DNA of 64,000 bases from assembly GCF_012844225.1 (NCBI RefSeq), contig NZ_JABAGQ010000008.1, forward strand, positions 62,001 to 126,000. Reading direction: 5' to 3'. Position numbers and translations under genes: made by a program. The stretch comes from Rhodococcus sp. 105337. GTDB lineage: Bacteria > Actinomycetota > Actinomycetes > Mycobacteriales > Mycobacteriaceae. This document shows positions 7,499-15,511 of this stretch, one piece after another (within the stretch, counting starts at the first letter, position 1; the number at the start of each line of letters is the position of its first letter). Under the pieces are notes generated by a model that was not told where the DNA came from, ran no database searches, and saw only the letters and a program-made list of their open reading frames with translations.

Positions 7499-7873
7499 AT
7501 GACGATGGTGCAGCCACCTCGCAGGTTCGGTTCCACGGAGCACTTGGCTAGCGAGGCGGTTGCCGCGTACGTCGACGGCGAACTCCGGATGGCGCCGTAC
7601 CTTCGGGCTGCACAGCATCTGGCGGAATGCCCCGAGTGCGCGGCCGAAGTCGAGGCGCAGCAGCAGGCCCGTCGCGCACTGCGTGCCGCCGCCGAGGACG
7701 CACCCGAGATGTCGAGTTCCCTCCGGGGCGCACTCTGCAGCATCCCCAGCCACCTCTTCGACGTCCCCGGAGCGGATCGGACCCGGAACGGCGCAAAGGC
7801 CCCCGAGGTCGACGCAGCGCAGTCCGAGGCGTGGTTCGCAGCGCGGCGATGGGCGATCCGTCGCAGGCGGTGA
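7499..7873 (+). CDS. rseA: Anti-sigma-E factor with ZAS zinc domain
   Basis: A 124-residue soluble protein holding SigE inactive until stress. The zinc anti-sigma motif HLAECPEC (His-x3-Cys-x2-Cys, about residues 38-45) is intact, and an upstream His (STEHLASEAVAAYVDGEL) may complete the site. The ATG at 7499 has GGGAGG at 7488-7493. The open frame upstream (from 7445) overlaps sigE and is not needed. In M. tuberculosis RseA is phosphorylated by PknB and degraded by ClpC1P2; a Thr near the N-terminus is not obvious here, so that mode is uncertain. Between sigE and htrA, surely one operon or stress locus. Confidence 0.9.
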   Translation: MTMVQPPRRFGSTEHLASEAVAAYVDGELRMAPYLRAAQHLAECPECAAEVEAQQQARRALRAAAEDAPEMSSSLRGALCSIPSHLFDVPGADRTRNGAKAPEVDAAQSEAWFAARRWAIRRRR

Positions 7874-7943
7874 TCGGCAGGAAGGTCACCACAGCCCGGC
7901 CGGTCGGAGACCGGTCGATCACAGGGCACCCGAGGCCATCGGT

Positions 7944-7949
7944 GATACT
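7944..7949 (+). promoter_or_regulatory. Candidate -10 of htrA
   Basis: GATACT lies 39 bases before the htrA GTG, leaving a leader long enough to hold the GGGGGAGA ribosome-binding site at about 7973-7980. No convincing -35 is seen. Confidence 0.3.
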
Positions 7950-7988
7950 GGGCTCTGTGACGGACCTACACGGGGGAGACGGGTACGC

Positions 7989-9542
7989 GTGACCGCGGAT
8001 TCTGTGGAGCACAACGGCCGACGCGCGAGCGACGACACCGACCTGCCGGACGCCTCGTCCGGCAGGCAGGAACAGGCGAACGGCGCCATCGAGCGCCCCG
8101 CCGACGCGCCGCGCCTCGACCCGCGACCGGTGTACCGGCCCAGGGTGGACCCCGCCGCCGAGCGCGTCTTCGGGCGACCGGCCGGTACCGAGGGCCCCTT
8201 CGGGACGACACCCGGCGCGCGGGCGTCCGAACCCGGAATCCGGCACGCCCCGCCGACCGACGCCATCCTCGCCGAGGCATACGGAAAGCCGGACGCGGCG
8301 GACGAGACGCTGCAGCGGCCGCCCTCCACACCCGACGACGGCTCCGGGGACGAGCCGGTCCCGTCCGACCCGTGGCGCGACCCCGACTCCGCCGTCCGGC
8401 TCGGTGCGCCGCTCGAAGCGGAGGACGAAGAGGATCTGCCGCCGGCCCCCAAGCTGACTCTGCGTGAGGTCCTGTTCGACCGTCGCGTCGAGCCCCGCGC
8501 CCTGGTCTCCCTCGCAGCGCTCGCACTCGCGATCGCGGTCGTCGGCGGGCTGGCCGTGGCGGTGGTGACGTCCGACAACGGCTCACTCACCAGCCGAGGC
8601 GTGTCGCTGTCGCAGGTCGCGTCGGACGGGGAAGTGCCCGCCGGGACCGTCGCGCAGGTTGCCGACGCCGTTCTGCCGTCGGTCGTGTCCATTCAGGTCA
8701 CCATGGGTGAAGAGGCAGGAACAGGCTCCGGCGTCGTGATCGATGGAGCCGGATACATCGTCACCAACAACCACGTCATCTCCATGGCGGCGACCAATCC
8801 CGACGCGAAGGTTCAGGTCACTTTCGACGACGGCACCAAGGTCCCCGCGACGGTCGTGGGACGGGACATCAAGACGGATCTGGCGGTACTTGCGGTCAAG
8901 GACGTCGACAACCTGGTCGTGGCCGAACTCGGGCGATCCGAGGACGTGCAGGTCGGTGAGGACGTCGTCGCCGTGGGTTCCCCGCTCGGCCTGAGCAAGA
9001 CCGTCACCCGCGGCATCGTCAGCGCGCTGCACCGGCCCATGCGGCTGAGCGGCCAGGGCACCGACACCGACGCCGTGATCGACGCGGTCCAGACCGATGC
9101 CTCCATCAATCCGGGTAACTCCGGTGGGCCGCTCGTCGACATCGAAGGTCGCGTCATCGGCATCAACTCCGCGATCAAGTCCGAAACCGGCGGGTCCGTC
9201 GGTCTCGGCTTCGCGATCCCCATCGATGACGTGACCGAAGTGGCGGGGGAACTCATCCGCAACGGTGAGATGCGCCATCCGGAGATCGGTGTCAATGCCC
9301 GCTCGGTGGTCAACGAGGTCGCCAGCGGGGCAGAGGTCGCGAACGTCCAGAGCAACAGCCCGGCACAGCGTGCGGGAATCGTCGAGGGCGACGTGATCGT
9401 GCGGGTCGGCGACCGCGAGGTCACCACCGCCGACGAGCTCGTGGTTGCGGTGCACGCTCAGGAGATCGACCAGCCCGTGACCGTCCAGATCGTCCGGAGC
9501 GGACGTCTCGTGGACATCGAGGTCACCCCGGAATCGGACTGA
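7989..9542 (+). CDS. htrA: HtrA/DegP-family membrane serine protease
   Basis: A 517-residue protease. A long hydrophilic cytosolic N-region (about 1-165, rich in Pro, Asp and Arg) precedes one membrane segment (about 170-195, LAALALAIAVVGGLAVAVV). The extracytoplasmic trypsin-like domain carries the His-Asp-Ser triad (VTNNHVI near 260, KTDLAVLAV near 295, NPGNSGGPLVD near 375). A PDZ domain follows (about 430-515). The GTG at 7989 follows GGGGGAGA at proper spacing; the open frame further upstream overlaps rseA and reads as a shadow. HtrA proteins degrade misfolded envelope proteins. It matches Rv1223, directly after sigE-rseA, and is a likely SigE-regulon member. Confidence 0.93.
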   Translation: MTADSVEHNGRRASDDTDLPDASSGRQEQANGAIERPADAPRLDPRPVYRPRVDPAAERVFGRPAGTEGPFGTTPGARASEPGIRHAPPTDAILAEAYGKPDAADETLQRPPSTPDDGSGDEPVPSDPWRDPDSAVRLGAPLEAEDEEDLPPAPKLTLREVLFDRRVEPRALVSLAALALAIAVVGGLAVAVVTSDNGSLTSRGVSLSQVASDGEVPAGTVAQVADAVLPSVVSIQVTMGEEAGTGSGVVIDGAGYIVTNNHVISMAATNPDAKVQVTFDDGTKVPATVVGRDIKTDLAVLAVKDVDNLVVAELGRSEDVQVGEDVVAVGSPLGLSKTVTRGIVSALHRPMRLSGQGTDTDAVIDAVQTDASINPGNSGGPLVDIEGRVIGINSAIKSETGGSVGLGFAIPIDDVTEVAGELIRNGEMRHPEIGVNARSVVNEVASGAEVANVQSNSPAQRAGIVEGDVIVRVGDREVTTADELVVAVHAQEIDQPVTVQIVRSGRLVDIEVTPESD

Positions 9543-9611
9543 CGTCCCGGTTCCGGAGGTGCTTCCGGTGTGAGTTGAGCCCGCTCGCGCTGAATTCCGG
9601 CGGGAAACACG

Positions 9612-9617
9612 TAGTCT
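9612..9617 (+). promoter_or_regulatory. -10 hexamer of tatB (leaderless)
   Basis: TAGTCT ends 6 bases before the GTG at 9624, placing the transcript start at the codon. Confidence 0.5.
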
Positions 9618-9623
9618 TGACCC

Positions 9624-10019
9624 GTGTTCGGCAACATCGGTTGGGGTGAATTCGTAGTCCTCCTCGTGGCGGCCCTCGTGGTGCTCGGTCCCGAGAGGCT
9701 GCCAGGTGCTGTCTCCTGGGTGACCAAGTCACTGCGACAGGTGCGCGATTACGCCTCGGGCGCACGGGATCAGCTGAAGGAAGAGCTGGGTCCGGAGTTC
9801 GACGATTTCCGTCAGCCGCTCGCCGAACTCAACCAACTCCGCGGCATGACCCCCAAGGCCGTCATCACCAAGCACCTGCTCGACGGTGACGGTTCTCTGT
9901 TCAACGACATGGGCAAGACACCGGGTGCGCCGGTAAACGGATCGTCGCCCTCGACGCCCAACCTGACGAAGCCCCTCGCACGCGACGAGAGGCCCCCGAT
10001 CGATCCGGACGCGACGTAG
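9624..10019 (+). CDS. tatB: Twin-arginine translocase subunit TatB
   Basis: A 131-residue TatB/HCF106 protein: a short extracytoplasmic N-terminus (FGNIGWGEF), one membrane helix (about residues 9-22, [13 protein letters not shown]), the hinge GPERLPG, and an amphipathic helix ([21 protein letters not shown]), followed by a hydrophilic tail. TatB binds twin-arginine signal peptides together with TatC and passes them to TatA; tatA and tatC are not in this window. It follows htrA as in M. tuberculosis (Rv1224). The -10 at 9612 suggests its own leaderless transcript besides any read-through from htrA. Confidence 0.92.
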   Translation: MFGNIGWGEFVVLLVAALVVLGPERLPGAVSWVTKSLRQVRDYASGARDQLKEELGPEFDDFRQPLAELNQLRGMTPKAVITKHLLDGDGSLFNDMGKTPGAPVNGSSPSTPNLTKPLARDERPPIDPDAT

Positions 10020-10056
10020 GTCGTCGCTCCGCCGGAGTTCCCCGGCCCGGACTTTC

Positions 10057-10089
10057 CACGGTCGCCGCAACATCGTTGCGGCGACCGTG
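10057..10089. terminator. Bidirectional hairpin between tatB and mrp
   Basis: A perfect 15-bp stem (CACGGTCGCCGCAAC, 10057-10071, with 10075-10089) and a 3-base loop stand between the convergent tatB and mrp genes. Confidence 0.75.
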
Positions 10090-10094
10090 TGCGT

Positions 10095-11228
10095 TTACAG
10101 GTGCCGGGTGGTGTCGATCCCCAGCGACATGCCGGCCAGTCCACGCTTGCGCACCGCGAGCTTGTCGGCGATCTCCGACATCGCGATCGCAGGCGCCGAC
10201 TCCGGAGCCGACAGCACGATCGGCGTTCCGGCGTCACCGGACTCACGGACGGCGGGGTCGAGCGGGATCTGGCCCAGCAGGGGCACTGTGGCCCCGACGG
10301 CGCGGGTGAGGCGCTCCGCGACGGCCTGGCCGCCACCGGTGCCGAACACGTCCATGCGCGTCCCGTCCGGCAGTTCGAGCCACGACATGTTCTCCACGAC
10401 GCCCGCGATGCGCTGGCGCGTCTGCAAGGCGATCGAGCCTGCACGCTCGGCCACCTCGGCCGCGGCCTGCTGCGGGGTCGTCACGACCAGGATCTCGGCA
10501 CCCGGGATCAGCTGGGCCACCGAGATCGCCACGTCACCGGTGCCCGGGGGCAGGTCGAGAAGGAGCACGTCGAGGTCGCCCCAGAACACGTCCGCGAGGA
10601 ACTGCTGGAGCGCGCGGTGCAGCATCGGGCCGCGCCACACGACCGGGGTGTTGCCCTCGGTGAACTGCGCGATCGAGATCATCTTCACGTCGTGCGCGAC
10701 CGGCGGCATGATCATCCGCTCAACCTGTGTCGGCTTCGCGGAGGTGCCCAGCATGCGGGGGATCGAGTGGCCGTAGATGTCGGCGTCGAGGACACCGACC
10801 GACAGGCCGCGTGCGGCCAGCGCCGCCGCGAGGTTCACGGTGACCGACGACTTGCCGACGCCTCCCTTACCGGACGCGACCGCATACACGCGGGTCAGCG
10901 ATCCGGGCTGGGCGAACGGGATGACGGGCTCGGCGGAGTCACCGCGGAGGGACTTGCGTAGTTCGGTGCGCTGCTCGTCGTTCATCACGTCGAGAGTGAC
11001 GCGGACCGGGCCGACTCCCGCCACGTCGGCGACCGCCTTGGTGACGCGATCGGTGATCTCGGTGCGCATCGGGCATCCCGAGGTGGTCAGGTACACCTCG
11101 ATATCGACGCTGCTGTCGTCGCGGATCTCGATGCTCTTGACCATGCCGAGATCGGTGATGGGTTTCCGGATCTCGGGATCCTGTACCCGGGCGAGTGCAC
11201 TGCGGACGTCGGACTCACTGACTGCCAT
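10095..11228 (-). CDS. mrp: Mrp/ApbC-family P-loop ATPase lacking the CxxC motif
   Basis: A 377-residue Fe-S carrier-type ATPase. An N-terminal DUF59/MIP18 domain (about 1-85, with the conserved SGCP) precedes a P-loop domain with the deviant Walker A ASGKGGVGKSSVTVNLA (about 112-128), VLDADIYGHSIPRML and LLLDLPPGTGDVAI. In most family members ENMS is followed by a CxxC that carries the [4Fe-4S] cluster; here it reads ENMSWLELPDGTRMDVFG and the whole protein has a single Cys, in the DUF59 domain. So cluster handling must differ or be lost. The start at 11228 is preferred because TACCAT (11236-11241) ends 7 bases upstream; ATG 11237 is possible. Corresponds to Rv1229c. Confidence 0.9.
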   Translation of the reverse strand: MAVSESDVRSALARVQDPEIRKPITDLGMVKSIEIRDDSSVDIEVYLTTSGCPMRTEITDRVTKAVADVAGVGPVRVTLDVMNDEQRTELRKSLRGDSAEPVIPFAQPGSLTRVYAVASGKGGVGKSSVTVNLAAALAARGLSVGVLDADIYGHSIPRMLGTSAKPTQVERMIMPPVAHDVKMISIAQFTEGNTPVVWRGPMLHRALQQFLADVFWGDLDVLLLDLPPGTGDVAISVAQLIPGAEILVVTTPQQAAAEVAERAGSIALQTRQRIAGVVENMSWLELPDGTRMDVFGTGGGQAVAERLTRAVGATVPLLGQIPLDPAVRESGDAGTPIVLSAPESAPAIAMSEIADKLAVRKRGLAGMSLGIDTTRHL

Positions 11229-11235
11229 GACGCCC

Positions 11236-11241
11236 ATGGTA
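11236..11241 (-). promoter_or_regulatory. -10 hexamer of mrp
   Basis: TACCAT on the minus strand ends 7 bases before the ATG at 11228. It overlaps the alternative ATG at 11237, which therefore is less likely to be used. Confidence 0.4.
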
Positions 11242-11253
11242 GGTGGGTGCCTG

Positions 11254-12123
11254 TCAGTGGATGCGCGGCAGGTCGGCCGGACTCGGCGTCACACCGGTCG
11301 AGTAGGCCGCCGACCACGCAAGCACGTTGGCGACGTAGGCCATCGAGTTGTTGTACCGGTGGATTGCCTTCGTCGCATGGCCGAGGTTGTGCATGTCGAG
11401 GCCACCGTCGCACAGGTACCGCGCGGTCGTGAGCGTCGAGTCGTAGAGGTTCTGCGGGTCGGCAACGCCGTCGCCGTCGCCGTCGCCCGCGTACTGATTC
11501 CAGGTCGTGGGGATGAACTGCATGGGCCCCACGGCGCGGTCGTACACGGCGTCGCCGTCCAGAACGCCGCCGTCGGTGTCCGCGATGGTGGCCTGGCCCG
11601 GGAGGCTGCCGTCGAGGGGCAGGCCGATCACCGGTTCGAAGAGGTTGCCCTTCTCGTCTGCCTTGCCGCCGTTGGCATGACCGGATTCGACCTTGCCGAT
11701 ACCGGCGAGCAGTGTCCAGTACATCCCGCAGCCCGGGTTCTCCTCGGACAGGATGCGCTCGGCATTGCGGTATGCGTCGAAGTTGATGCCGGGGATACCG
11801 AGAGGCCCCTCGGTAAGCACCTTCGTCTCGGGTGCGGGCGCCGGCTGGGATGCGGACTTCGGTGCCAGCGCCGGTGCCGGGGCGGGCTCGAGCATGATGG
11901 ACTGCGCCACGGATACGGCTTCGGGGACCTGGGGGAGCGTCTCGGGGACTGCGTTCCCCATCGTGGTCGCCTGGGCGTCCTGGTGGACTCCGAGCAGCGC
12001 ACGCGGTGATGCACCCGCAGTTGTCGCGGCGGCGGCAACGAGGCCTACCGGTACCAAACCTGTCATCGCGATCACTGAATTGCGGCGGATCTTGGAATCC
12101 GTCGGTCTGGCGTGCCGGCCCAC
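11254..12123 (-). CDS. Secreted lytic transglycosylase (SLT-like)
   Basis: A 289-residue exported muralytic enzyme. The Arg/Lys-containing N-region and hydrophobic stretch MTGLVPVGLVAAAATTAGASP form a signal peptide. A Pro/Ala-rich linker leads to the transglycosylase domain (about 125-285) with catalytic Glu in IGKVESGHANGG (Glu146), the GPMQF motif in AVGPMQFIPTTWNQYAGDG, a DGDGDGVADPQN loop and the closing LAWSAAYSTG. Such enzymes cleave the MurNAc-GlcNAc bond of peptidoglycan. The GTG start has GGGAGG upstream. A stem-loop (CTCGGG...CCGAG) sits against the ribosome-binding site. A paralogue without the Glu lies 300 bp upstream. Corresponds to the Rv1230c position. Confidence 0.88.
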   Translation of the reverse strand: MGRHARPTDSKIRRNSVIAMTGLVPVGLVAAAATTAGASPRALLGVHQDAQATTMGNAVPETLPQVPEAVSVAQSIMLEPAPAPALAPKSASQPAPAPETKVLTEGPLGIPGINFDAYRNAERILSEENPGCGMYWTLLAGIGKVESGHANGGKADEKGNLFEPVIGLPLDGSLPGQATIADTDGGVLDGDAVYDRAVGPMQFIPTTWNQYAGDGDGDGVADPQNLYDSTLTTARYLCDGGLDMHNLGHATKAIHRYNNSMAYVANVLAWSAAYSTGVTPSPADLPRIH

Positions 12124-12288
12124 TCGTACCTCCCTCGGGCGAATCTCGAACCCGAGATGCCTCCGTTATTTACGGGGCTGACAGTACACGGTTCGTAGCC
12201 GTTCCGTTATTTAAACGTGATGTAACGCCTGGTTTAGGGGTGTGCCAGAGGGGTTTGTGCCGTTGAGGCGGCTCCGCGGTTATCCAAG

Positions 12289-12304
12289 TGTGACCCGCGT
12301 CATA
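12289..12304. promoter_or_regulatory. CRP-like site
   Basis: TGTGA-CCCGCG-TCATA matches the CRP/GlxR consensus TGTGA-N6-TCACA at nine of ten arm positions. It lies 166 bases upstream of the transglycosylase start. Cell-wall hydrolase genes such as rpfA are CRP targets in mycobacteria, so a role is plausible but unproven. Confidence 0.35.
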
Positions 12305-12368
12305 ATATGGGCGGCGTGTCGCCTCGGGCCGCGCTGGGTACCTGCACGCCCCCGGCAGCAGGTCCCCC

Positions 12369-12419
12369 GGGCAGTGTCTTGCTACGGGCAGTGTCTCGGT
12401 ACAGGCAGTGCCCCGTTAC
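12369..12419. repeat. Three 17-bp direct repeats
   Basis: Head-to-tail units GGGCAGTGTCTTGCTAC (12369-12385), GGGCAGTGTCTCGGTAC (12386-12402) and AGGCAGTGCCCCGTTAC (12403-12419) start 4 bases beyond the stop codon of the upstream minus-strand gene. Confidence 0.9.
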
Positions 12420-12423
12420 GGGG

Positions 12424-13359
12424 TCATTCGCAGAAGGCGGGTACGAGGCAGGGAACCGGCGGAAGTTCGGGCAACTGCGGCAAGGGCGGAAGGGCCGGCG
12501 CCGGAGCGTCGCCTCCGGGCTCGCCGGTCTCGTCTGCTGCGGCCGGGTCGCCGGGAGCGCTCTGCGGGGCCGGAACGGGTGCCGGAGCGGCGATGTCGGA
12601 GGCGGCCGGAAGGGGCCGCGCCGGAGCCGGCGCCAAGGCGGACTCGGCGACTTCGGCGCCCTTGGCATACGTAGCCGACCACTCGCGCACGTTCGCGAGA
12701 AACTCGGGCGACCCGTTGAACAGTGCGACCGCGCGCGCCTCCCCGTCCGGCTCGCGAAGCCGGGCGCCGTCCGCGCACATCCAGGCGCTCGCGGCCAGCG
12801 TGGCGTCGAACACGTTCTGGGCGTCGGCGTTTCCGTCTGCGTTCCCGTCCGCGCGATGCTGCTCCCAGGCAGCGGCGGGGAGAAGCATCGGGCCGAGGGC
12901 TCCGGTGGGTGCGACGACGGGCGTGGTCAGCGTGCCGAGGATGTCCGTGCGTCCACCGTCGGCGTGCTGGGACGCGAGGCGCCCGAGCGCGGCGAGCAGG
13001 TGCCACGGCATTCCGCATTCGGGACTGTCCACGGCCATCTGCATTTCCGCGGCCCGGTACGCGTAGTAGACGAGTTCGGGAATTGCGGCCGGACCCTCAC
13101 CGAATACGGAGGGGACGGCCCCGGCGGGTGCCGCTGGTGGGCGCTGGAGCACCGGATCGGACGGTTCGCCCGGGGTGCGGAACGTGATCGGCGACGCGGG
13201 TTCGGCAGGTACGAGGCCGACGGCGGTAGCAGGAGCCGTCAGCGCGGCCGCAGCAGGCTCCGGTACGTTCTCGGCGACGCTCGGTGCTGCCGACGACGCC
13301 GTCGCAGCCAGTCCGGCCGCCACGATCACCGGAATCGCCAATGTCGCCGTCCAACGCAC
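12424..13359 (-). CDS. Secreted transglycosylase-like protein without catalytic Glu
   Basis: A 311-residue paralogue of the neighbouring transglycosylase. The GTG at 13359 is preferred over the one at 13392: it has GGGGGCGG upstream and starts right at the signal peptide (TATLAIPVIVAAGLAATASSA). The domain aligns along its length: PECGMPWHLLAALG, a DGNADGNADAQN loop, and a closing REWSATYAKG. But the catalytic position reads LGRLASQHADGG (Ala129, codon 12973-12975) where the neighbour has GKVESGHANGG, and GPMQF is GPMLL. It is thus probably a non-catalytic peptidoglycan-binding or regulatory protein. A Pro/Ala-rich tail of about 60 residues follows. The frame is intact, so it is not an obvious pseudogene. 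Confidence 0.8.
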   Translation of the reverse strand: MRWTATLAIPVIVAAGLAATASSAAPSVAENVPEPAAAALTAPATAVGLVPAEPASPITFRTPGEPSDPVLQRPPAAPAGAVPSVFGEGPAAIPELVYYAYRAAEMQMAVDSPECGMPWHLLAALGRLASQHADGGRTDILGTLTTPVVAPTGALGPMLLPAAAWEQHRADGNADGNADAQNVFDATLAASAWMCADGARLREPDGEARAVALFNGSPEFLANVREWSATYAKGAEVAESALAPAPARPLPAASDIAAPAPVPAPQSAPGDPAAADETGEPGGDAPAPALPPLPQLPELPPVPCLVPAFCE

Positions 13360-13450
13360 CCGACCGCCCCCTTCTGTATCCGTCTGCCACATCGGTTGGT
13401 GTTGTGACGAACGTTACATAACCGGGTCGGCTTATGTGTAATTCCGGGTG

Positions 13451-13975
13451 TCAGCGCCTGGGCGTGCGTCCCTTTCCGGAACCGGATGCCGCGTCGTCCT
13501 CGTCCTCGTCGACGAGCAGCGACCGGAGATCGTCGAGTTCTCGCCGCAGGTAGTCGCGGGTCGCCACCTCGCCCACCGCGAGGCGCAGAGCAGCGAGTTC
13601 CCGTGCGAGGAACTCCGTGTCGGCCTTCGTCTGCTCGGCCCGGGCCCGGTCCTCCTCGAGCGACACCCGGTCGCGGTTCTCCTGCCGGTTCTGAGCCAGA
13701 AGGATCAGCGGTGCGGCATACGCAGCCTGGGTCGAGAACGCGAGATTGAGCAGGATGAACGGGTAGGGGTCCCATCGCCCGACGACCGCGGTCATGTTGA
13801 GGGCGATCCACACCACCACGAAAATGGTCTGGATCGCCAGATACCGCCCGGTGCCGAGGAAACGCGCGACGCGTTCGCTGACCCGTCCTACTGCCTCCAC
13901 ATCGAAGTTCCAGCGGAACCGGGACGACTGCGGTGTCTCGAGACGCGATCGGCCCTGCGAGAGTCGGTCACTCAT
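13451..13975 (-). CDS. DUF1003 membrane protein
   Basis: A 174-residue protein with two predicted membrane segments (about residues 45-62, IQTIFVVVWIALNMTAVV, and 70-92, PFILLNLAFSTQAAYAAPLIL) and a charged C-terminal coiled-coil-like region. FDVEAVGRVSERVARFLGTGRYL and the NLAFSTQAAYAAPLILLAQNR block are hallmarks of DUF1003. Function is unknown. Its ATG overlaps the stop of the MgtE-N/CBS gene by 4 bases (ATGA), so the two are translationally coupled, as in M. tuberculosis around Rv1231c-Rv1232c. Confidence 0.85.
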   Translation of the reverse strand: MSDRLSQGRSRLETPQSSRFRWNFDVEAVGRVSERVARFLGTGRYLAIQTIFVVVWIALNMTAVVGRWDPYPFILLNLAFSTQAAYAAPLILLAQNRQENRDRVSLEEDRARAEQTKADTEFLARELAALRLAVGEVATRDYLRRELDDLRSLLVDEDEDDAASGSGKGRTPRR

Positions 13976-15234
13976 CCTTCGGTCTCCTCGTCACGCCAGT
14001 CCTCGGGCAGCAGATGGTCGAGCACGTCGTCCACGCTCACCGCCCCGAGCAGGTGCTGCTCGTCGTCGACCACCGGACCGCACACGAGGTTGTAGGTCGC
14101 GAAGTAGCGGGTGACGGTCGTCAGCGCGTCCCCGGGATCCAGGCGCGGCAGATCGTTGTCGATGATGCCGCCGATCAGAGTCGCCGGGGGCTCGCGCAGT
14201 AATCGTTGCAGATGGACGCAGCCCAGATACTTGCCGGTGGGTGTCGCGGTCGGTGGCCGCACCACGAAGATCATCGAGGCGAGCGCCGGAGTGAGGTCCG
14301 GGTGCCGTGCCCGCGCCAGTGCTTCCGCGACGGTCGTCGCGGGACTGAGTGTGACCGGCTCGGGGGTCATCAGACCACCGGCGGTGTCGGGGGAGTGTTC
14401 GAGCAGGCGCCGCACCGGCTCGGAGTCCTCCGGGTCCATCCGCTGCAGGAACGACTCCGCATCCGTTTCGGGCAACTCGCCGAGAAGGTCGGCGGCGTCG
14501 TCGGGATCCATCGCTTCGAGCACCGACACCGCACGGTCGACACCCAGTTCGGTGAGCAACTCCGTCTGGTCGTCGGACGGGAGTTCCTGCACGATATCGG
14601 CGAGCCGCTCGTCGTCGAGGGCCACCGCGACCTCGGTGCGCCGTTTGGCGGGCAGATCGCGCAACGAATTGGCGACGTCGGCGGGCCGCATGTCCTCGAA
14701 CTGCATGAGCAGTTGCGCGACACCCTGGCCGGGCAGGGACAGTGCCTGCTGTGTCAGACCGTGGACGTGCGGCCATTCCACGATGTGGATGGGGGCACGC
14801 CGCGCGAGCCGGCCGCGATGCCGGCGCACCGCAACCCGCGCGACCACCCAGTCCCGGGTGCGCGTGAGCTCGATGCCGAGGTCCACGACCACGGTGTCCA
14901 CACCGATCAGGTCGGGCAGTTCCGGGTCATCGACGCGCACTTTCGAGTCGAGCACCTGTGCCAGTGCCAGCACCTCCGAGGGGCGCTGCGTGAACCGGCG
15001 CAGACTGACGTTGCCGGTCACGAGCGTGACCGATCCCGGTTCGATGGCCGTGACCCGCAGCATCGGGACGAAGATGCGTTTTCGCGTGGGCAACTCCACG
15101 ACGAGTCCCAGGACGCGTGGTGCTTGACGACCGACGCGGATCGTGAGGACCACGTCGCGCACGCGGCCCACGGATTCCCCGTCGGGCCCGAGAACTACCA
15201 GACCCGTGAGCCTTGCGACGAAGACCTTGCTCAC
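13972..15234 (-). CDS. MgtE-N and CBS-domain protein without a transport domain
   Basis: A 420-residue cytosolic protein. An N-terminal beta-rich part (about 1-110, LTGLVVLGPDGESVGRVRDVV, PRC-barrel-like) precedes an MgtE intracellular N-domain (about 140-275, repeated segments such as LPSDDQTELLTEL, MDPDDAADLLGELP and MDPEDSEPVRRLL). A CBS pair follows (about 280-410). No membrane segments are present, so it cannot be the channel itself; it may regulate magnesium transport or sense Mg/ATP. It is coupled to the DUF1003 membrane protein, a possible partner. The GTG at 15234 is chosen over a TTG at 15243. Corresponds to Rv1232c. Confidence 0.83.
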   Translation of the reverse strand: MSKVFVARLTGLVVLGPDGESVGRVRDVVLTIRVGRQAPRVLGLVVELPTRKRIFVPMLRVTAIEPGSVTLVTGNVSLRRFTQRPSEVLALAQVLDSKVRVDDPELPDLIGVDTVVVDLGIELTRTRDWVVARVAVRRHRGRLARRAPIHIVEWPHVHGLTQQALSLPGQGVAQLLMQFEDMRPADVANSLRDLPAKRRTEVAVALDDERLADIVQELPSDDQTELLTELGVDRAVSVLEAMDPDDAADLLGELPETDAESFLQRMDPEDSEPVRRLLEHSPDTAGGLMTPEPVTLSPATTVAEALARARHPDLTPALASMIFVVRPPTATPTGKYLGCVHLQRLLREPPATLIGGIIDNDLPRLDPGDALTTVTRYFATYNLVCGPVVDDEQHLLGAVSVDDVLDHLLPEDWRDEETEG

Positions 15235-15511
15235 TGCTGCCAAGAGGTCACTCCCAACCGTATCGGTGCCGCGCGGAGCTCAGCATAAAAGCGGCCCCGG
15301 GCGGTGCGGACACACCGTCCAGGGCCTCTCGGCCACTGCGGACGGACGTTCGCGGTGGGCCGCATGAACCGTAGTCATCGTACGCATCGTCGCCCCGGCT
15401 TCCCGTGCGTCGGCATCGATCGGCAAAACCGATGCGCGTCGCCGGTTTCATGCAGCGGACGAGGGGTAGCCCGTGGACGTCTCATTCCTTCGTGATGGAG
15501 AAAGGACGGCC

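Larger units (their letters stand above)
12124..12423. other. 300-bp intergenic region between the two transglycosylase-like genes
   Basis: No gene is visible. It holds the ribosome-binding site and a hairpin (12134-12156) before the downstream gene, AT-rich stretches unusual for this genome (two copies of CGTTATTTA in plus-strand reading, near 12164 and 12205), a TGTGA-N6-TCATA site at 12289-12304, and three 17-bp direct repeats at 12369-12419. This suggests a regulated promoter for the downstream transglycosylase gene. Confidence 0.6.

Noticed and set aside
12124-12423. c-di-AMP (ydaO) riboswitch upstream of the transglycosylase gene
   Set aside because: Known for such genes in actinobacteria, but I could not recognise the conserved core by eye; kept only as a test to run.
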